From: an uncultured Mycoplasmatota bacterium
Lineage (GTDB): Bacteria; Bacillota_I; Bacilli_A; Izemoplasmatales; Izemoplasmataceae
Direction: 5' to 3'
NCBI GenBank assembly: GCA_913062645.1
Contig: CAJXVW010000002.1
Span: 237,433 to 301,432, forward strand
DNA length: 64,000 nt
In this document: in pieces, positions 7,917-17,002 of the stretch
How the letters are laid out: each line of letters opens with the position of its first letter
Position numbering within the stretch: the first letter of the stretch is position 1
Made by a program: the position numbers and the translations under genes
The notes under the pieces: generated by a model
Told to the model about the DNA's origin: nothing
What the model saw: the letters and a program-made list of their open reading frames with translations, nothing else
Databases searched by the model: none

Positions 7917-9545
7917 ATGTTCTACCTTCGATTCTATCGTGACCGCATCCGTGAGTTCCCCTGGTTGAAGCGCCCCCTGCTGCTTTTGACCGCGTTGAAT
8001 TTGGTGCTTGGCGCCACCGCGGTCGGCTTTGCCTATGTCAGCAAACTGGTGCTGGACGACATCCTTCAAAACGACGTCGCCAACATCGTGTTCAACGCGC
8101 TATTGCTGGCGGGTTTCATCGTGTTTCAACTGGTGTTGAAAACGACGACCAACTATCTGGCGACCGTGTATCAGACCACCACCCACAAACGGCTTCAGGA
8201 TCACTACGTCAAAACATTGCTGGGCCGAACGCTGCCGGCGATCCAAAGCAAGCACACCGGGCTTTGGATGAATCATCTCGACAGCGACGTGGTCCGATTC
8301 AGCCATGGCGTTCTCGACATCGCACCGCGGTTCGCCTTCATGGCGTTCCGATTCGTTCTCGCGTTCGTGCTGCTGGCCTATCTCGACTGGATGGTCGCAC
8401 TGGTGCTGGTCGGTTTCGGCGGGGTGTTGCTGATCATCGCCCTGACCCTTCGCGAGGAAATGAAACGACGCCATGTCGAGCGACAGGACGCCGAAGGGGC
8501 GGTCCGCAGTTTCCTTCAGGAACAACTGGATCACGCGCCGGTCATAAAATCCTACCAGGCCGAGACGTACACGCTCGACCTGCTTCGCGGACATCAGACG
8601 GTCTATGCCGACAAACAGATTCGTTCGCGTCGTCTTGCGATTGTCGCATCGACCGGCCTTCAGGCCGGCTTCATGCTGGCTTACGCCCTGGTCATCGTCC
8701 TCGGCGCATACCGCATCACCCTCGGCGCGCTCACCGTCGGCGGGCTGGTGGCGATCCTGCAGTTGACGGAATATATGCAATCGCCGTTCCGCATCGCCGG
8801 CAATCTTCTTCCAGCGTATTCCGCCATGGAATCCTCCTTTGAACGCCTGCAAGGAATCGCGGCACTGGAAGTCGAAGCGACGGACCGAGTCCCGGTCCGA
8901 CCATTCGATCGAATCGTCATCGACAATCTTCACTTCTCCTATGGTGCCAGCGAAATTCTGAATGGTCTGTCGTTCGAGGTTCGCCAAGGCAGCCTCGTTC
9001 ATCTCGCCGGTCCATCCGGCATCGGCAAGACGACCTTTCTGTATCTGTTGCTCGGATTGTTGCGCCCGACAGGCGGCAACATCGCCCTGGTCCACGACGA
9101 CGACACGCAGCCGATCGGACCAGAGACCCGTTCCTACTTCGCTTTCGTCCCGCAACAGATTCGCATCGTGTCGGGCACGATTCGCGACAACCTCCGGTAC
9201 AACCGCGACGAAATCGATGACAACGCATTGGTTCAGGCTTGTCAAAACGCCGTAATCGACAAGGACATCGAAGCCCTGCCCAACGGATATGACACCGTCG
9301 TCGGCGAACGCGGTCTCGGAATGAGCGAAGGGCAGCTGCAACGGCTTGCCATTGCCCGGGCGTTGTTGTCGGAGGCCTCCGTTCTCATTCTCGACGAAGC
9401 CACCTCCGCTCTGGACAAAGAGACGGAACAACTCGTTCTTGCCAATCTGCGTCAATTGCCAGACAAGACGATCATCCTCGTGTCTCATCGCGACGTGGAC
9501 GACGACATGACGTATCAGCGAATTGACATTGGACATCAACCATAA
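7917..9545 (+). CDS. ABC transporter, fused permease and ATPase (peptide exporter-like)
   Basis: 542 residues from the ATG at 7917 (GAGGTGATGTG before it). Residues 1-300 hold an ABC_membrane-type domain with about six membrane segments. The ATPase domain has Walker A GPSGIGKTT, Q-loop FVPQQIR, signature MSEGQLQRLAIARALL (a departure from LSGGQ), Walker B VLILDEATSALD and the switch His in LVSHRD. Half-transporters of this type work as homodimers. No C39 peptidase domain is fused. It is divergent from the kinase/PqqD operon, and I infer export of its product. Confidence 0.85.
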   Translation: MFYLRFYRDRIREFPWLKRPLLLLTALNLVLGATAVGFAYVSKLVLDDILQNDVANIVFNALLLAGFIVFQLVLKTTTNYLATVYQTTTHKRLQDHYVKTLLGRTLPAIQSKHTGLWMNHLDSDVVRFSHGVLDIAPRFAFMAFRFVLAFVLLAYLDWMVALVLVGFGGVLLIIALTLREEMKRRHVERQDAEGAVRSFLQEQLDHAPVIKSYQAETYTLDLLRGHQTVYADKQIRSRRLAIVASTGLQAGFMLAYALVIVLGAYRITLGALTVGGLVAILQLTEYMQSPFRIAGNLLPAYSAMESSFERLQGIAALEVEATDRVPVRPFDRIVIDNLHFSYGASEILNGLSFEVRQGSLVHLAGPSGIGKTTFLYLLLGLLRPTGGNIALVHDDDTQPIGPETRSYFAFVPQQIRIVSGTIRDNLRYNRDEIDDNALVQACQNAVIDKDIEALPNGYDTVVGERGLGMSEGQLQRLAIARALLSEASVLILDEATSALDKETEQLVLANLRQLPDKTIILVSHRDVDDDMTYQRIDIGHQP

Positions 9546-9572
9546 CCGAGCTCACAAGGCTCGGTTTTTTTG
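9544..9572 (+). terminator. Terminator after the ABC exporter
   Basis: Stem CCGAGC / GCTCGG with a seven-base loop and seven Ts, directly after the stop codon. Confidence 0.85.
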
Positions 9573-9599
9573 TAATTTTGTCAATCATGTCGGAAAAAA

Positions 9600-9612
9600 G
9601 GTTAAATTAACC
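9600..9612. promoter_or_regulatory. Perfect palindrome in AT-rich upstream region
   Basis: GGTTAA-A-TTAACC, in the 270-base AT-rich gap between the exporter terminator and the first gene of the mannoside locus. GTTAA half-sites recur in this gap and near the LacI gene promoter. Possible operator; unproven. Confidence 0.35.
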
Positions 9613-9756
9613 AATCATCTATTCGATTAACTTTTTACTACCATAACCATTAATAATCTAATTATTATGCGATCATGCCATGTGCAATAGATTAATTTTT
9701 ATCGTATTTTTAATCTTATTTGATTAATTTAATTAATTAATTTTTCACTGAAAGCA

Positions 9757-9785
9757 TTGTTATGATAGCGCTTTTTTGATATAAT
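9757..9785 (+). promoter_or_regulatory. Main promoter of the mannoside/surface-glycan locus with cre/LacI-like site
   Basis: TTGTTA and TATAAT are separated by exactly 17 bases, 31 bases before the first ATG. The spacer contains TGATAGCGCTTTTTT (9763-9777), which matches the CcpA/LacI-type cre consensus TGWAARCGYTWNCW at about 12 of 14 positions. Binding there would block RNA polymerase, so repression by the LacI protein at 34085 or by CcpA is a fair inference. Confidence 0.65.
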
Positions 9786-9816
9786 CGAAGTGACATCCCA
9801 TACGAGGTGGTCCACC

Positions 9817-11823
9817 ATGAAAAAATTATTTCTGTCCTTGTCGCTTGCACTCACGATTGTCGCCCTTGCCGCGTGCCGGCAGGATAGCGTACCATTGTTG
9901 GTCCGTGATGAACGTGTGCAAAAAACGATTCGTACAATCGATCAATTCCCCGCTTTTCCAACAAATTACACATACACAGATTACCGCCAGCACGCACTGG
10001 ATCTGGACACGCTGCTGTTTTCGTTTGCGGCGAACGACGTTGCCGTACCACCATCGTACGATCCAAGCGATCAAAGTACGTGGACTCCTCTTGGCTTTTG
10101 GATCGATCAATCTCGACAACCGGACGATTATGACCCGCTTGTGACCGGATATCTGAAACGATCGTTCGGGCTCCCGACATACGTGGCGGACAACCGCGTC
10201 GTCAGTTCCGGTAGCGAAGCAGTCACGGTGATACCGTCGGTGTTGGGTTCCAGTTGGGTGGGGATCGACAAGCGTGCTCAATCCATTGGCGGTGATACGT
10301 TTGATTTCGTCGACATGACACTCCGTTATTACGATACGGGCAGTCAATTGGTTCACAATGGTAGTGTTCAAGGCCAAAGCTTCTGGTATGACATTTTCCC
10401 GCAAATCATGTTTTCCCGCTTATATCATCTGTACCCGGACACGCCCTACATGGAAGAAATGGTGCTCAACGGCGCCGAGCAATGGCTCGAAGCATTGCCG
10501 TATTTCGTTGTTGACGGCACCGCGAACTACGAGTTTGTCGGCTTTAACGTAGTACTCGAATCCCCGACGGTCGTCGGCGATCACATCGAGCCTCCCAATG
10601 GCGGTTTGGCCTATTTGTTCTATTCTGCGTACCTCATCAGCGGCGACGACCGCTTTCTGGAAGGCGCCAAAGAGGTTCTCGACTACCTCATGACCTATCC
10701 CAAAAACCCAAATTACGAAGCGATGACCGATTATGCCCCTTATGTCGCAGCCATTCTCAATACGCGACACGGCACCGAATATGACATCGACCGCCTGTTG
10801 TACTATCTGTTCGAGGGCGATTCCGCCTTCCGTCCCGGTTGGGCTGTCATGACCGGTGATTTCAATGGTCGTCCGGTAGACGGTCTGGTCGGGCAACGTG
10901 GTGATTACGCATTTGCCATGAACTCATTCCATCTCGCCACGACTTTGGCGCCCATGGTGAAGTATGACACGCGCTACGCCGATGCGATCGGAAAATATCT
11001 GTTGCACCTTACCAGCAACGCCCGATGGTTTTTGCCACATTCTTTCGACATCGAGCATCAGACGATGCCGAACTATCCGGAATTCGACCCGAACGGATTG
11101 CTGGTGTACGAAGGCTTTCGTCAAGAGTTCAATGGCATTCGTCCGATTGCCATGGGCGATGCGACGACGATGTTCGGCCAAAACAGCGACTTAAGCATTT
11201 ACAGCAGCGTCTTTGTCGGCGGTCTTGGAGCGATTGTCAGCGAGACCGATCAATACGGCATTCTGCAATTCGACCTGGACGCGACGGACAGCTTGCGCAC
11301 AAACGAATACCGTCACTTCCTGTATTACAATCCGTTTGATGAAGATCACACAATCCACGTGACCCCTGAAGGTGGTCCCTACGACGTCGTGAACTTGATT
11401 GAAAAACAGCTGATCGGCCGCAACGTGGACGGGGAACTCCGTCTCGTCGTTCCCGCCAACTCGTCGTTGTTGATTGGGCTGTATCCTCCGGAAAGCGCCT
11501 TTGCCACAAGCGACGGAGCATTGTTGCTTCAAGGCGAAATCCTCACCCGCTACGACGCTGCCGTGACACTCCCCAATCTGGTCGCTCGCCAGGAGTTGAC
11601 GCAATCCAGCGAAATCGCCATTTCCTACCAGGCCCCACGGGGTGATGAAGTCACCGACATGGCAATTTACTTTGACGACATTCTCGCCTATCAAGGGGCT
11701 CCGCTTGAGATGTACCAATACGACAAGGCATTGTTGCCGGATACCGATTACACATTGCGGATCGTCGTGACGACACGCGATGGACGTACGGACACCACGT
11801 CAAAACGCGTCGTGTGCAGATAG
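9817..11823 (+). CDS. Large lipoprotein, possible six-hairpin glycosidase, family not recognised
   Basis: 668 residues from the ATG at 9817 (GAGGTGG before it). MKKLFLSLSLALTIVALAAC is a lipoprotein signal. Residues ~30-420 are rich in Trp, Tyr and helix-like stretches (QIMFSRLYHLYPDTPYMEEM; PPNGGLAYLFYSAYLISGDDRFLEGAKEVLDY) suggestive of an (alpha/alpha)6 barrel as in mannanases, lyases and heparinase-type enzymes. The C-terminal 250 residues look like beta-sandwich. I do not recognise the exact family. As first gene of an operon with GH130 and GH125 it may degrade or bind a mannose-containing glycan. Membrane-anchored, outside the cell. Confidence 0.6.
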   Translation: MKKLFLSLSLALTIVALAACRQDSVPLLVRDERVQKTIRTIDQFPAFPTNYTYTDYRQHALDLDTLLFSFAANDVAVPPSYDPSDQSTWTPLGFWIDQSRQPDDYDPLVTGYLKRSFGLPTYVADNRVVSSGSEAVTVIPSVLGSSWVGIDKRAQSIGGDTFDFVDMTLRYYDTGSQLVHNGSVQGQSFWYDIFPQIMFSRLYHLYPDTPYMEEMVLNGAEQWLEALPYFVVDGTANYEFVGFNVVLESPTVVGDHIEPPNGGLAYLFYSAYLISGDDRFLEGAKEVLDYLMTYPKNPNYEAMTDYAPYVAAILNTRHGTEYDIDRLLYYLFEGDSAFRPGWAVMTGDFNGRPVDGLVGQRGDYAFAMNSFHLATTLAPMVKYDTRYADAIGKYLLHLTSNARWFLPHSFDIEHQTMPNYPEFDPNGLLVYEGFRQEFNGIRPIAMGDATTMFGQNSDLSIYSSVFVGGLGAIVSETDQYGILQFDLDATDSLRTNEYRHFLYYNPFDEDHTIHVTPEGGPYDVVNLIEKQLIGRNVDGELRLVVPANSSLLIGLYPPESAFATSDGALLLQGEILTRYDAAVTLPNLVARQELTQSSEIAISYQAPRGDEVTDMAIYFDDILAYQGAPLEMYQYDKALLPDTDYTLRIVVTTRDGRTDTTSKRVVCR

Positions 11824-11834
11824 GAGTGTTCATC

Positions 11835-13691
11835 ATGAGACGATTACTACAATTTACAGTTGTCTTGACGCTCGCCGTATGGATGGCGGCCTGCAACGGC
11901 AACTCCGGCAACCCCGATCCCGATGACAAGGAACCAATCGGTTGGGATGGGAACAGCATCACCTATACCGCTTCGGATATCCGGAGTTTCGGCAGCGGCA
12001 CACCGCGCGGCACCGTCAACTATGACAACGCCGATGACGTTGCGGTGATATGGAACATCGACTCCAGCCTTGACAACTACGGCGGAGTTCAAACTCCGAT
12101 GCTGTCGCTGGACTTCTCCAAAGCCGTCATTTTTGAAATGGACGTTGTCGACGTTTACACCGAATACATAGTAAAACTGTCGGTCGAGGGCGAGAACGAG
12201 TATTACTATGTGCTCTCTGACGAAGGTGAAACGGGAACCGTTTCAGTCAATGTCGTCGACGCCATGCTCAGTGACAAGTACCGGACCCGCATGACGCAAC
12301 CGGATCCCGGTTATGCAACGGGCTGGAAGTACGCCGGTGAGACGAAAAACTGTGCGTTCCACATTCTCGCCAAAGGCCCGAGCGGTGAACAGCAGACCGC
12401 CGAACTGAAGATCAGAAGCATCTCCATCTACAACGACAAGCAACCGATCACATCGGTGGAAATTCTTTCGAATTCGATTGAGGACAACGTGCTTCGCGCC
12501 TTGAAGGGAACGACCGGCGAAACACTATCGGCCAACGTGTATCCCGTCGAAGATGACAACCAATCCGTGTTGTGGCGCAGCGCCGATCCGAATGTCGTTT
12601 CCGTCTCACCCGACGGAAGTTTGACGTTCCATGCCGTCGGCAACACCGAAATCTACGCCATTTCAAGTGTCGACCAGTCCAAACGAGCGGTACTTCCCGT
12701 GGTGTCATTGTCCGGCTACGAAAATCCAGCCGACCTGTCGGAGGCGCTGAACGACATCGCATACGACGGATCCTCGGCGGATCTCGCTCTGTTTGACGAT
12801 CTCTTCCGCACCACCTGGGGCGACGACATCTTGCAACCGATATCGATGGGCGAACGCCAGGCACTCTCGCTACGCGGCGACTCCGGCAACTATGTTGTCG
12901 AAAACGCCTTTGAACGGACGGACGCAACCATGGTGAACCAGGCAACGAACGACCGCGTCAACGACGGCGCATTCGTGCCCTTCCAGTTCGATGCGATCGA
13001 CACTGCCACGATTTATCGCAACATCAACGGTTATCTCTACCAAGAAACGTACGACGGCACGCTCGCCGTACGCTACGCCGACTTTGACGGATCCTTCCGC
13101 AAAACCGCTACGTATCGCGAAACCGGCATTCTGAAACTGCCCGATGGTACGTTGCGCAAGTATGCCATCGAAGTGCTCGACGTCACACGACTGGGGTCGT
13201 ATGGTCCAGCCGATTTTCTCGACGAAAGCAAATGGATCACACCCGATCGCACGCGCCAGGATGAAGATGCGACCATTCACGCGCTCAGTCCCGCATCCGT
13301 TTCCATTGACGGCGATCTTGCCCGCATCCGGCAAGACAAGTATCCCGAAGCCAAATACATGTTCGGCGGTTTGGTCAGCGAAGCTTACAACGTCGGTCCC
13401 GACGATCAGGTTGAAATCGTTTTGGATGTCGCGGCGCTGACGCGCATGAACGATTTCGTGATCACGATGTGGGAAGTCAAGATCCTCTACTACGATGCGA
13501 ACGGAACGGTCATCAACAGCAATCCGATCAAGATTGATTCCGGCAACACGACCGGCGTTCATGTCGTTCGTTTCGACCCCGCCTACGACAACTTCCGAAT
13601 CTATCTCGTTGTCAACGGCAGTGACATCGGTGCGCAATTCGAAGACGCCCGCATCGACATCCGCTCATTCAAGATTCAGATCATCGACTGA
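11835..13691 (+). CDS. Lipoprotein with Big_2-like Ig domain, unknown C-terminal domain
   Basis: 618 residues from the ATG at 11835. MRRLLQFTVVLTLAVWMAAC is a lipoprotein signal. The N-terminal ~190 residues look like a beta-rich binding domain. Residues ~200-285 form a bacterial Ig (Big_2) unit: SVLWRSADPNVVSVSPDG. The C-terminal ~300 residues are unrecognised. It starts 11 bases after the preceding stop, so it is coexpressed with the putative glycosidase and GH130. Likely a surface glycan-binding or degrading component. Confidence 0.6.
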   Translation: MRRLLQFTVVLTLAVWMAACNGNSGNPDPDDKEPIGWDGNSITYTASDIRSFGSGTPRGTVNYDNADDVAVIWNIDSSLDNYGGVQTPMLSLDFSKAVIFEMDVVDVYTEYIVKLSVEGENEYYYVLSDEGETGTVSVNVVDAMLSDKYRTRMTQPDPGYATGWKYAGETKNCAFHILAKGPSGEQQTAELKIRSISIYNDKQPITSVEILSNSIEDNVLRALKGTTGETLSANVYPVEDDNQSVLWRSADPNVVSVSPDGSLTFHAVGNTEIYAISSVDQSKRAVLPVVSLSGYENPADLSEALNDIAYDGSSADLALFDDLFRTTWGDDILQPISMGERQALSLRGDSGNYVVENAFERTDATMVNQATNDRVNDGAFVPFQFDAIDTATIYRNINGYLYQETYDGTLAVRYADFDGSFRKTATYRETGILKLPDGTLRKYAIEVLDVTRLGSYGPADFLDESKWITPDRTRQDEDATIHALSPASVSIDGDLARIRQDKYPEAKYMFGGLVSEAYNVGPDDQVEIVLDVAALTRMNDFVITMWEVKILYYDANGTVINSNPIKIDSGNTTGVHVVRFDPAYDNFRIYLVVNGSDIGAQFEDARIDIRSFKIQIID

Positions 13692-13705
13692 TTGGAGAGA
13701 TTGAC

Positions 13706-14743
13706 ATGGTCAAGCAACTCATCATCGAATCTTCGCAATTGCGTCCCACGCGGGACGGTTTTCGCGTACTCGGCGTGTTCAATCCAAGCGTCGTGCGCCA
13801 TGGCGACAAGTTCGTGATGATCGCCCGCGTCGCCGAAGAACTGGTGCAACCGGACGAAGAACATTTTCACGTTCCATATTACACGGACTACGACACCATC
13901 GCATACAAGTGTCTGCCGCGCAAACATCCCGATTACGATTACTCCGACTTGCGCATCATCAAAAACGGAGCGACTTCGTATCTGACATCGATATCTCACT
14001 TCCGAGTTGCCCGCAGCAACGACGGCGTCCACTTCGAGTGGGATGCTCACAATTTCATTCTCCCGGAAAACACTTATGAGGAATACGGGATCGAAGATCC
14101 GCGCATCACGCTCATAAACGGTACATACTACATCACCTACACCGCCGTCAGCAGGTTTGGCGTGAATGTCGGCCTGATGCGAACCGACAACTTCCGCTCG
14201 TTTGAACGGCTCGGTCTGATTCTGCATGCCGACAACAAGGATTGCGCCATCTTCCCCGAACCCATCGGCGGTCGTTTCTACGCTCTTCATCGCCCGTCCT
14301 TGTCCCATTTCGGTTCGCTGGACATATGGCTCGCAGAGAGCGAGAATCTATTGTATTGGGGCAATCACAATGTGCTTGAACAGGCGCGAATCGAATACCG
14401 CGACAGTGCCCGCGTCGGCGCCGGCGCCGTTCCCATCGCCACCGAACATGGCTGGCTCGTGATTTACCACAGCGCGGATGCCGCACATCGATATCACTTG
14501 TGCGCGATGGTGCTCGACAAGAACAATCCGTCGATTGTCAAAATGCGACCGGTGAAACCGCTGGTCGAACCGTCCGAGCCGTTCGAACGATCCGGCTTCC
14601 TCAACGATGTCGTCTTCACCTGCGGAGCGTTGCAGCATGATGGCTACTTATGGATCTATTACGGTGTCTGCGACGAACATATCGCACTGTGCAAGATCAC
14701 ACATGAGGACGTGTTTGCGACTATGGAGGCGGTGTCCTCATGA
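13706..14743 (+). CDS. GH130 mannoside phosphorylase, 1,2-beta-oligomannan phosphorylase-like
   Basis: 345 residues, no signal peptide, so cytoplasmic. A five-bladed propeller enzyme: GVFNPSVVRHGDKFVMIARVAE, SYLTSISHFRVARSNDG, YGIEDPRIT (catalytic Asp), DNKDCAIFPEPIGG, LHRPS and DVVFTCG are GH130 hallmarks. The SYLTSISH and DNKDCAIFPE segments remind me of the Teth514_1789/Lin0857 branch, which phosphorolyses beta-1,2-mannooligosaccharides to mannose-1-phosphate. It would act on oligomannosides brought in by the ABC importer encoded next. The stop overlaps the next ATG (ATGA). Confidence 0.85.
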   Translation: MVKQLIIESSQLRPTRDGFRVLGVFNPSVVRHGDKFVMIARVAEELVQPDEEHFHVPYYTDYDTIAYKCLPRKHPDYDYSDLRIIKNGATSYLTSISHFRVARSNDGVHFEWDAHNFILPENTYEEYGIEDPRITLINGTYYITYTAVSRFGVNVGLMRTDNFRSFERLGLILHADNKDCAIFPEPIGGRFYALHRPSLSHFGSLDIWLAESENLLYWGNHNVLEQARIEYRDSARVGAGAVPIATEHGWLVIYHSADAAHRYHLCAMVLDKNNPSIVKMRPVKPLVEPSEPFERSGFLNDVVFTCGALQHDGYLWIYYGVCDEHIALCKITHEDVFATMEAVSS

Positions 14744-16062
14744 CTCGTCGAACAACGCACCTTTGGCTGATACTTGTCGTTTTACTGGTTTCGCTTGTGA
14801 GCGCATGCAATCGGGTTGACGACACACTGCGCATTGCATTGGACAAGGAGGATCAGGACCGATACGATCAACTGTTCGCCTATTTCACTGCGGAAACCGG
14901 CATTGAAATCAACGCCACCTACGGCGAAGACATCGGCAAACTGGTCGGCACCAATGATGAACCCGACATCATCAAAACCAGCACTGTCGCCGTTTTGGCA
15001 ATGAAAGATTCATTGCTCGATCTCACTCCGTACATCGAAGCAGACGCCGAACTAGACACATCGATCTACATCGATGCGATCATCGACGCGCTGACCATCG
15101 ACGGTAAGATTTATGCGTTGCCGACATCGCTCAACACATCCTTGCTGTACTACAACAAAACGCTGTTCGACGAGCGCGAGAGCGAACTCCGTGAGGCACT
15201 CGATCTGACGCCCGAACAGTCGCACTATCCGCAAGCCGGATGGACCTACGACGACTACCGTGACGCCGGAGTTGCGCTGTCGGAATACACCGTCGACGTC
15301 AACGGCGATCGACACTACAGCCAGTTCGGGGCCGAGACCCAATTGAACTGGTGGGGCGAATGGCTGGTCTATCTGCGCCAAATGGGTGGGTCGTTCTATG
15401 TCTCGGGAAGCAACAATCGCGTGTCCGCACTCGATTCAGAGGCGGCGTATGACGCCACGGCATTCTTTGTCGCAAAATCGATGGGCGACGCAACCGAGAA
15501 GTTTGCTCCCGACGCCATTGAATCCGCCAGCGGCTTTTCGTTCATGAGCGGCAATACGGCGATGATGCTGGGCGGACATCTCGGCGACTGGTTCAGTTAC
15601 GAAGCGCTCGGACTTGACTGGGACATACAGATTTTGCCGGTACCGACCGACCGACCGGACGCTCGCGGCGGAGAATTGTCGGCCGACGCCTTTGGCATCT
15701 CGGTTCGCAGCGACAAACCCGCCGACGCCTTTGCCTTCTTGAAAATGTGGGCCGGTGAAGAGGGCGCCAAACAAATGTACCGCAACAACAAAGTCGGCGC
15801 ACTGAAGAACATGGAGGACATCATCGCGAGTCTTCCGGAAGCGGATCAGAAAGACATCGACATCAGCGTCCTGTTCGACGCCGTCGCACTCGCCGAACCA
15901 TTGCCTCGTGAACAGGACTTCTCCAAGGTGATGCGCGAGTTGGTGATGGGAGAACTGTACAAGCTGATGTTCGAAGGACGCGGTTCGGAAACCGACATCC
16001 AGCTCGTTCTCAATCGCATCAAGACCAATGTTGACTCTTACTACGACAATTTATACGACTGA
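14740..16062 (+). CDS. Sugar ABC transporter substrate-binding lipoprotein
   Basis: 440 residues. The signal MTRRTTHLWLILVVLLVSLVSAC has a VSAC lipobox. The mature part is a cluster B/family 1 extracellular solute-binding protein: DEPDIIKTSTVAVLAM, IDGKIYALPTSLNTSLLYYNKTLFD and FSFMSGNTAMMLGGHLGDW are the usual conserved segments. It captures oligosaccharides outside the membrane and delivers them to the two permeases that follow. The start overlaps the GH130 gene by four bases, and 14 bases separate it from the first permease. Substrate inferred to be a mannoside. Confidence 0.9.
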   Translation: MTRRTTHLWLILVVLLVSLVSACNRVDDTLRIALDKEDQDRYDQLFAYFTAETGIEINATYGEDIGKLVGTNDEPDIIKTSTVAVLAMKDSLLDLTPYIEADAELDTSIYIDAIIDALTIDGKIYALPTSLNTSLLYYNKTLFDERESELREALDLTPEQSHYPQAGWTYDDYRDAGVALSEYTVDVNGDRHYSQFGAETQLNWWGEWLVYLRQMGGSFYVSGSNNRVSALDSEAAYDATAFFVAKSMGDATEKFAPDAIESASGFSFMSGNTAMMLGGHLGDWFSYEALGLDWDIQILPVPTDRPDARGGELSADAFGISVRSDKPADAFAFLKMWAGEEGAKQMYRNNKVGALKNMEDIIASLPEADQKDIDISVLFDAVALAEPLPREQDFSKVMRELVMGELYKLMFEGRGSETDIQLVLNRIKTNVDSYYDNLYD

Positions 16063-16076
16063 CGGCAGGTGATTCG

Positions 16077-16991
16077 ATGACGCAACCCCGGAGCGGTTTG
16101 ATACAGGCCAGGCAACGACGATATTTCTTGTCTTTCAGCGGCATCGCGATTCTTGGATTCGCGCTCTTTTACCTGTATCCGATCGTTCGGACGATGATGC
16201 TCAGTTTCACCGACAAGACGATTTTCGCAGTATCGACCGACTACGTCGGCGTCGAAAACTACATGTATGCGTTGACCAAGGATCCGCTGTTTTGGAAATC
16301 CATTCAGCAATCGCTCGTGTTCGCCGTCATAAGCGGTGCGCTGGTGCTTGTCACGTCGTTGATTCTGGCGATGTTGCTGAATACCGACGTTCCCGGCATC
16401 GGCGTGTTCCGGGTCATCTACTTCCTGCCATTCATCGTGCCGAGTTTCGCTGTCGGCGCGGTGTACAAGAACCTGTTCAATCCCGACACCGGGCTGATCA
16501 ATCGCGCGCTGGGCCTGTTAGGCGTGCGCGAGGAGCCTTTGTGGTACCTTTCTCCGGAATCGGCCCTGGCGACGATGATCATCATCAGCGCGTTCGGATT
16601 CGGAGTCAAGATGCTGGTCTTTCTCGCCGCGTTGCAAGGCATCAACAAAGAATATTACGAAGTTGCCACCGTCGAGGGCGCGAGCTCATGGCACAAGTTT
16701 CGACGCATCACATTGCCGTTGATCTCGCCGATGTTGTTCTTCAACGTCATTTTGATTACAATCGACGGATTGAAAGCGTTTAATCTGGCATTCGTAATGG
16801 GCAACGGCGAAGGCTTTCCGTCCAATTCGACGCTGCTGTTTCCGATTTACATGTTCATGACGGCATTCAACATGCCGTTCCGCCTCGGTTACGCGGCGGC
16901 CATGGCATGGATATTCTTTCTGATCATTCTCGCGCTGACCTTGATGCACTTTCTGTTGTCTCGATATTATGTCGAGAAGGACATTTCATAG
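16077..16991 (+). CDS. Sugar ABC transporter permease (MalF/UgpA-type)
   Basis: 304 residues with about six membrane helices. The cytoplasmic EAA loop is seen as EVATVEGASSWHKFRRITLPLISP, where the ATPase docks. N-terminal signature LYPIVRTMMLSFTDKTIF is typical of binding-protein-dependent sugar permeases. It pairs with the next gene. No ATPase gene follows, so it probably uses a shared MsmK/UgpC-type ATPase encoded elsewhere. Confidence 0.9.
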   Translation: MTQPRSGLIQARQRRYFLSFSGIAILGFALFYLYPIVRTMMLSFTDKTIFAVSTDYVGVENYMYALTKDPLFWKSIQQSLVFAVISGALVLVTSLILAMLLNTDVPGIGVFRVIYFLPFIVPSFAVGAVYKNLFNPDTGLINRALGLLGVREEPLWYLSPESALATMIIISAFGFGVKMLVFLAALQGINKEYYEVATVEGASSWHKFRRITLPLISPMLFFNVILITIDGLKAFNLAFVMGNGEGFPSNSTLLFPIYMFMTAFNMPFRLGYAAAMAWIFFLIILALTLMHFLLSRYYVEKDIS

Positions 16992-17002
16992 GGGGTGGCG
17001 GC

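Noticed and set aside
8100-9539. 479-residue minus-strand ORF opposite the ABC exporter
   Set aside because: The plus strand has Walker A, signature and Walker B motifs; the minus-strand product is rich in Q, H, D and R without any domain.
5113-9545. Cassette read as a true lasso peptide cluster
   Set aside because: No asparagine-synthetase-like cyclase and no transglutaminase-like B2 protease in the window.
9575-9755. AT-rich gap with ATTAA repeats considered as origin, att site or phage edge
   Set aside because: No DnaA boxes, integrase or tRNA nearby; it is simply an AT-rich promoter region.
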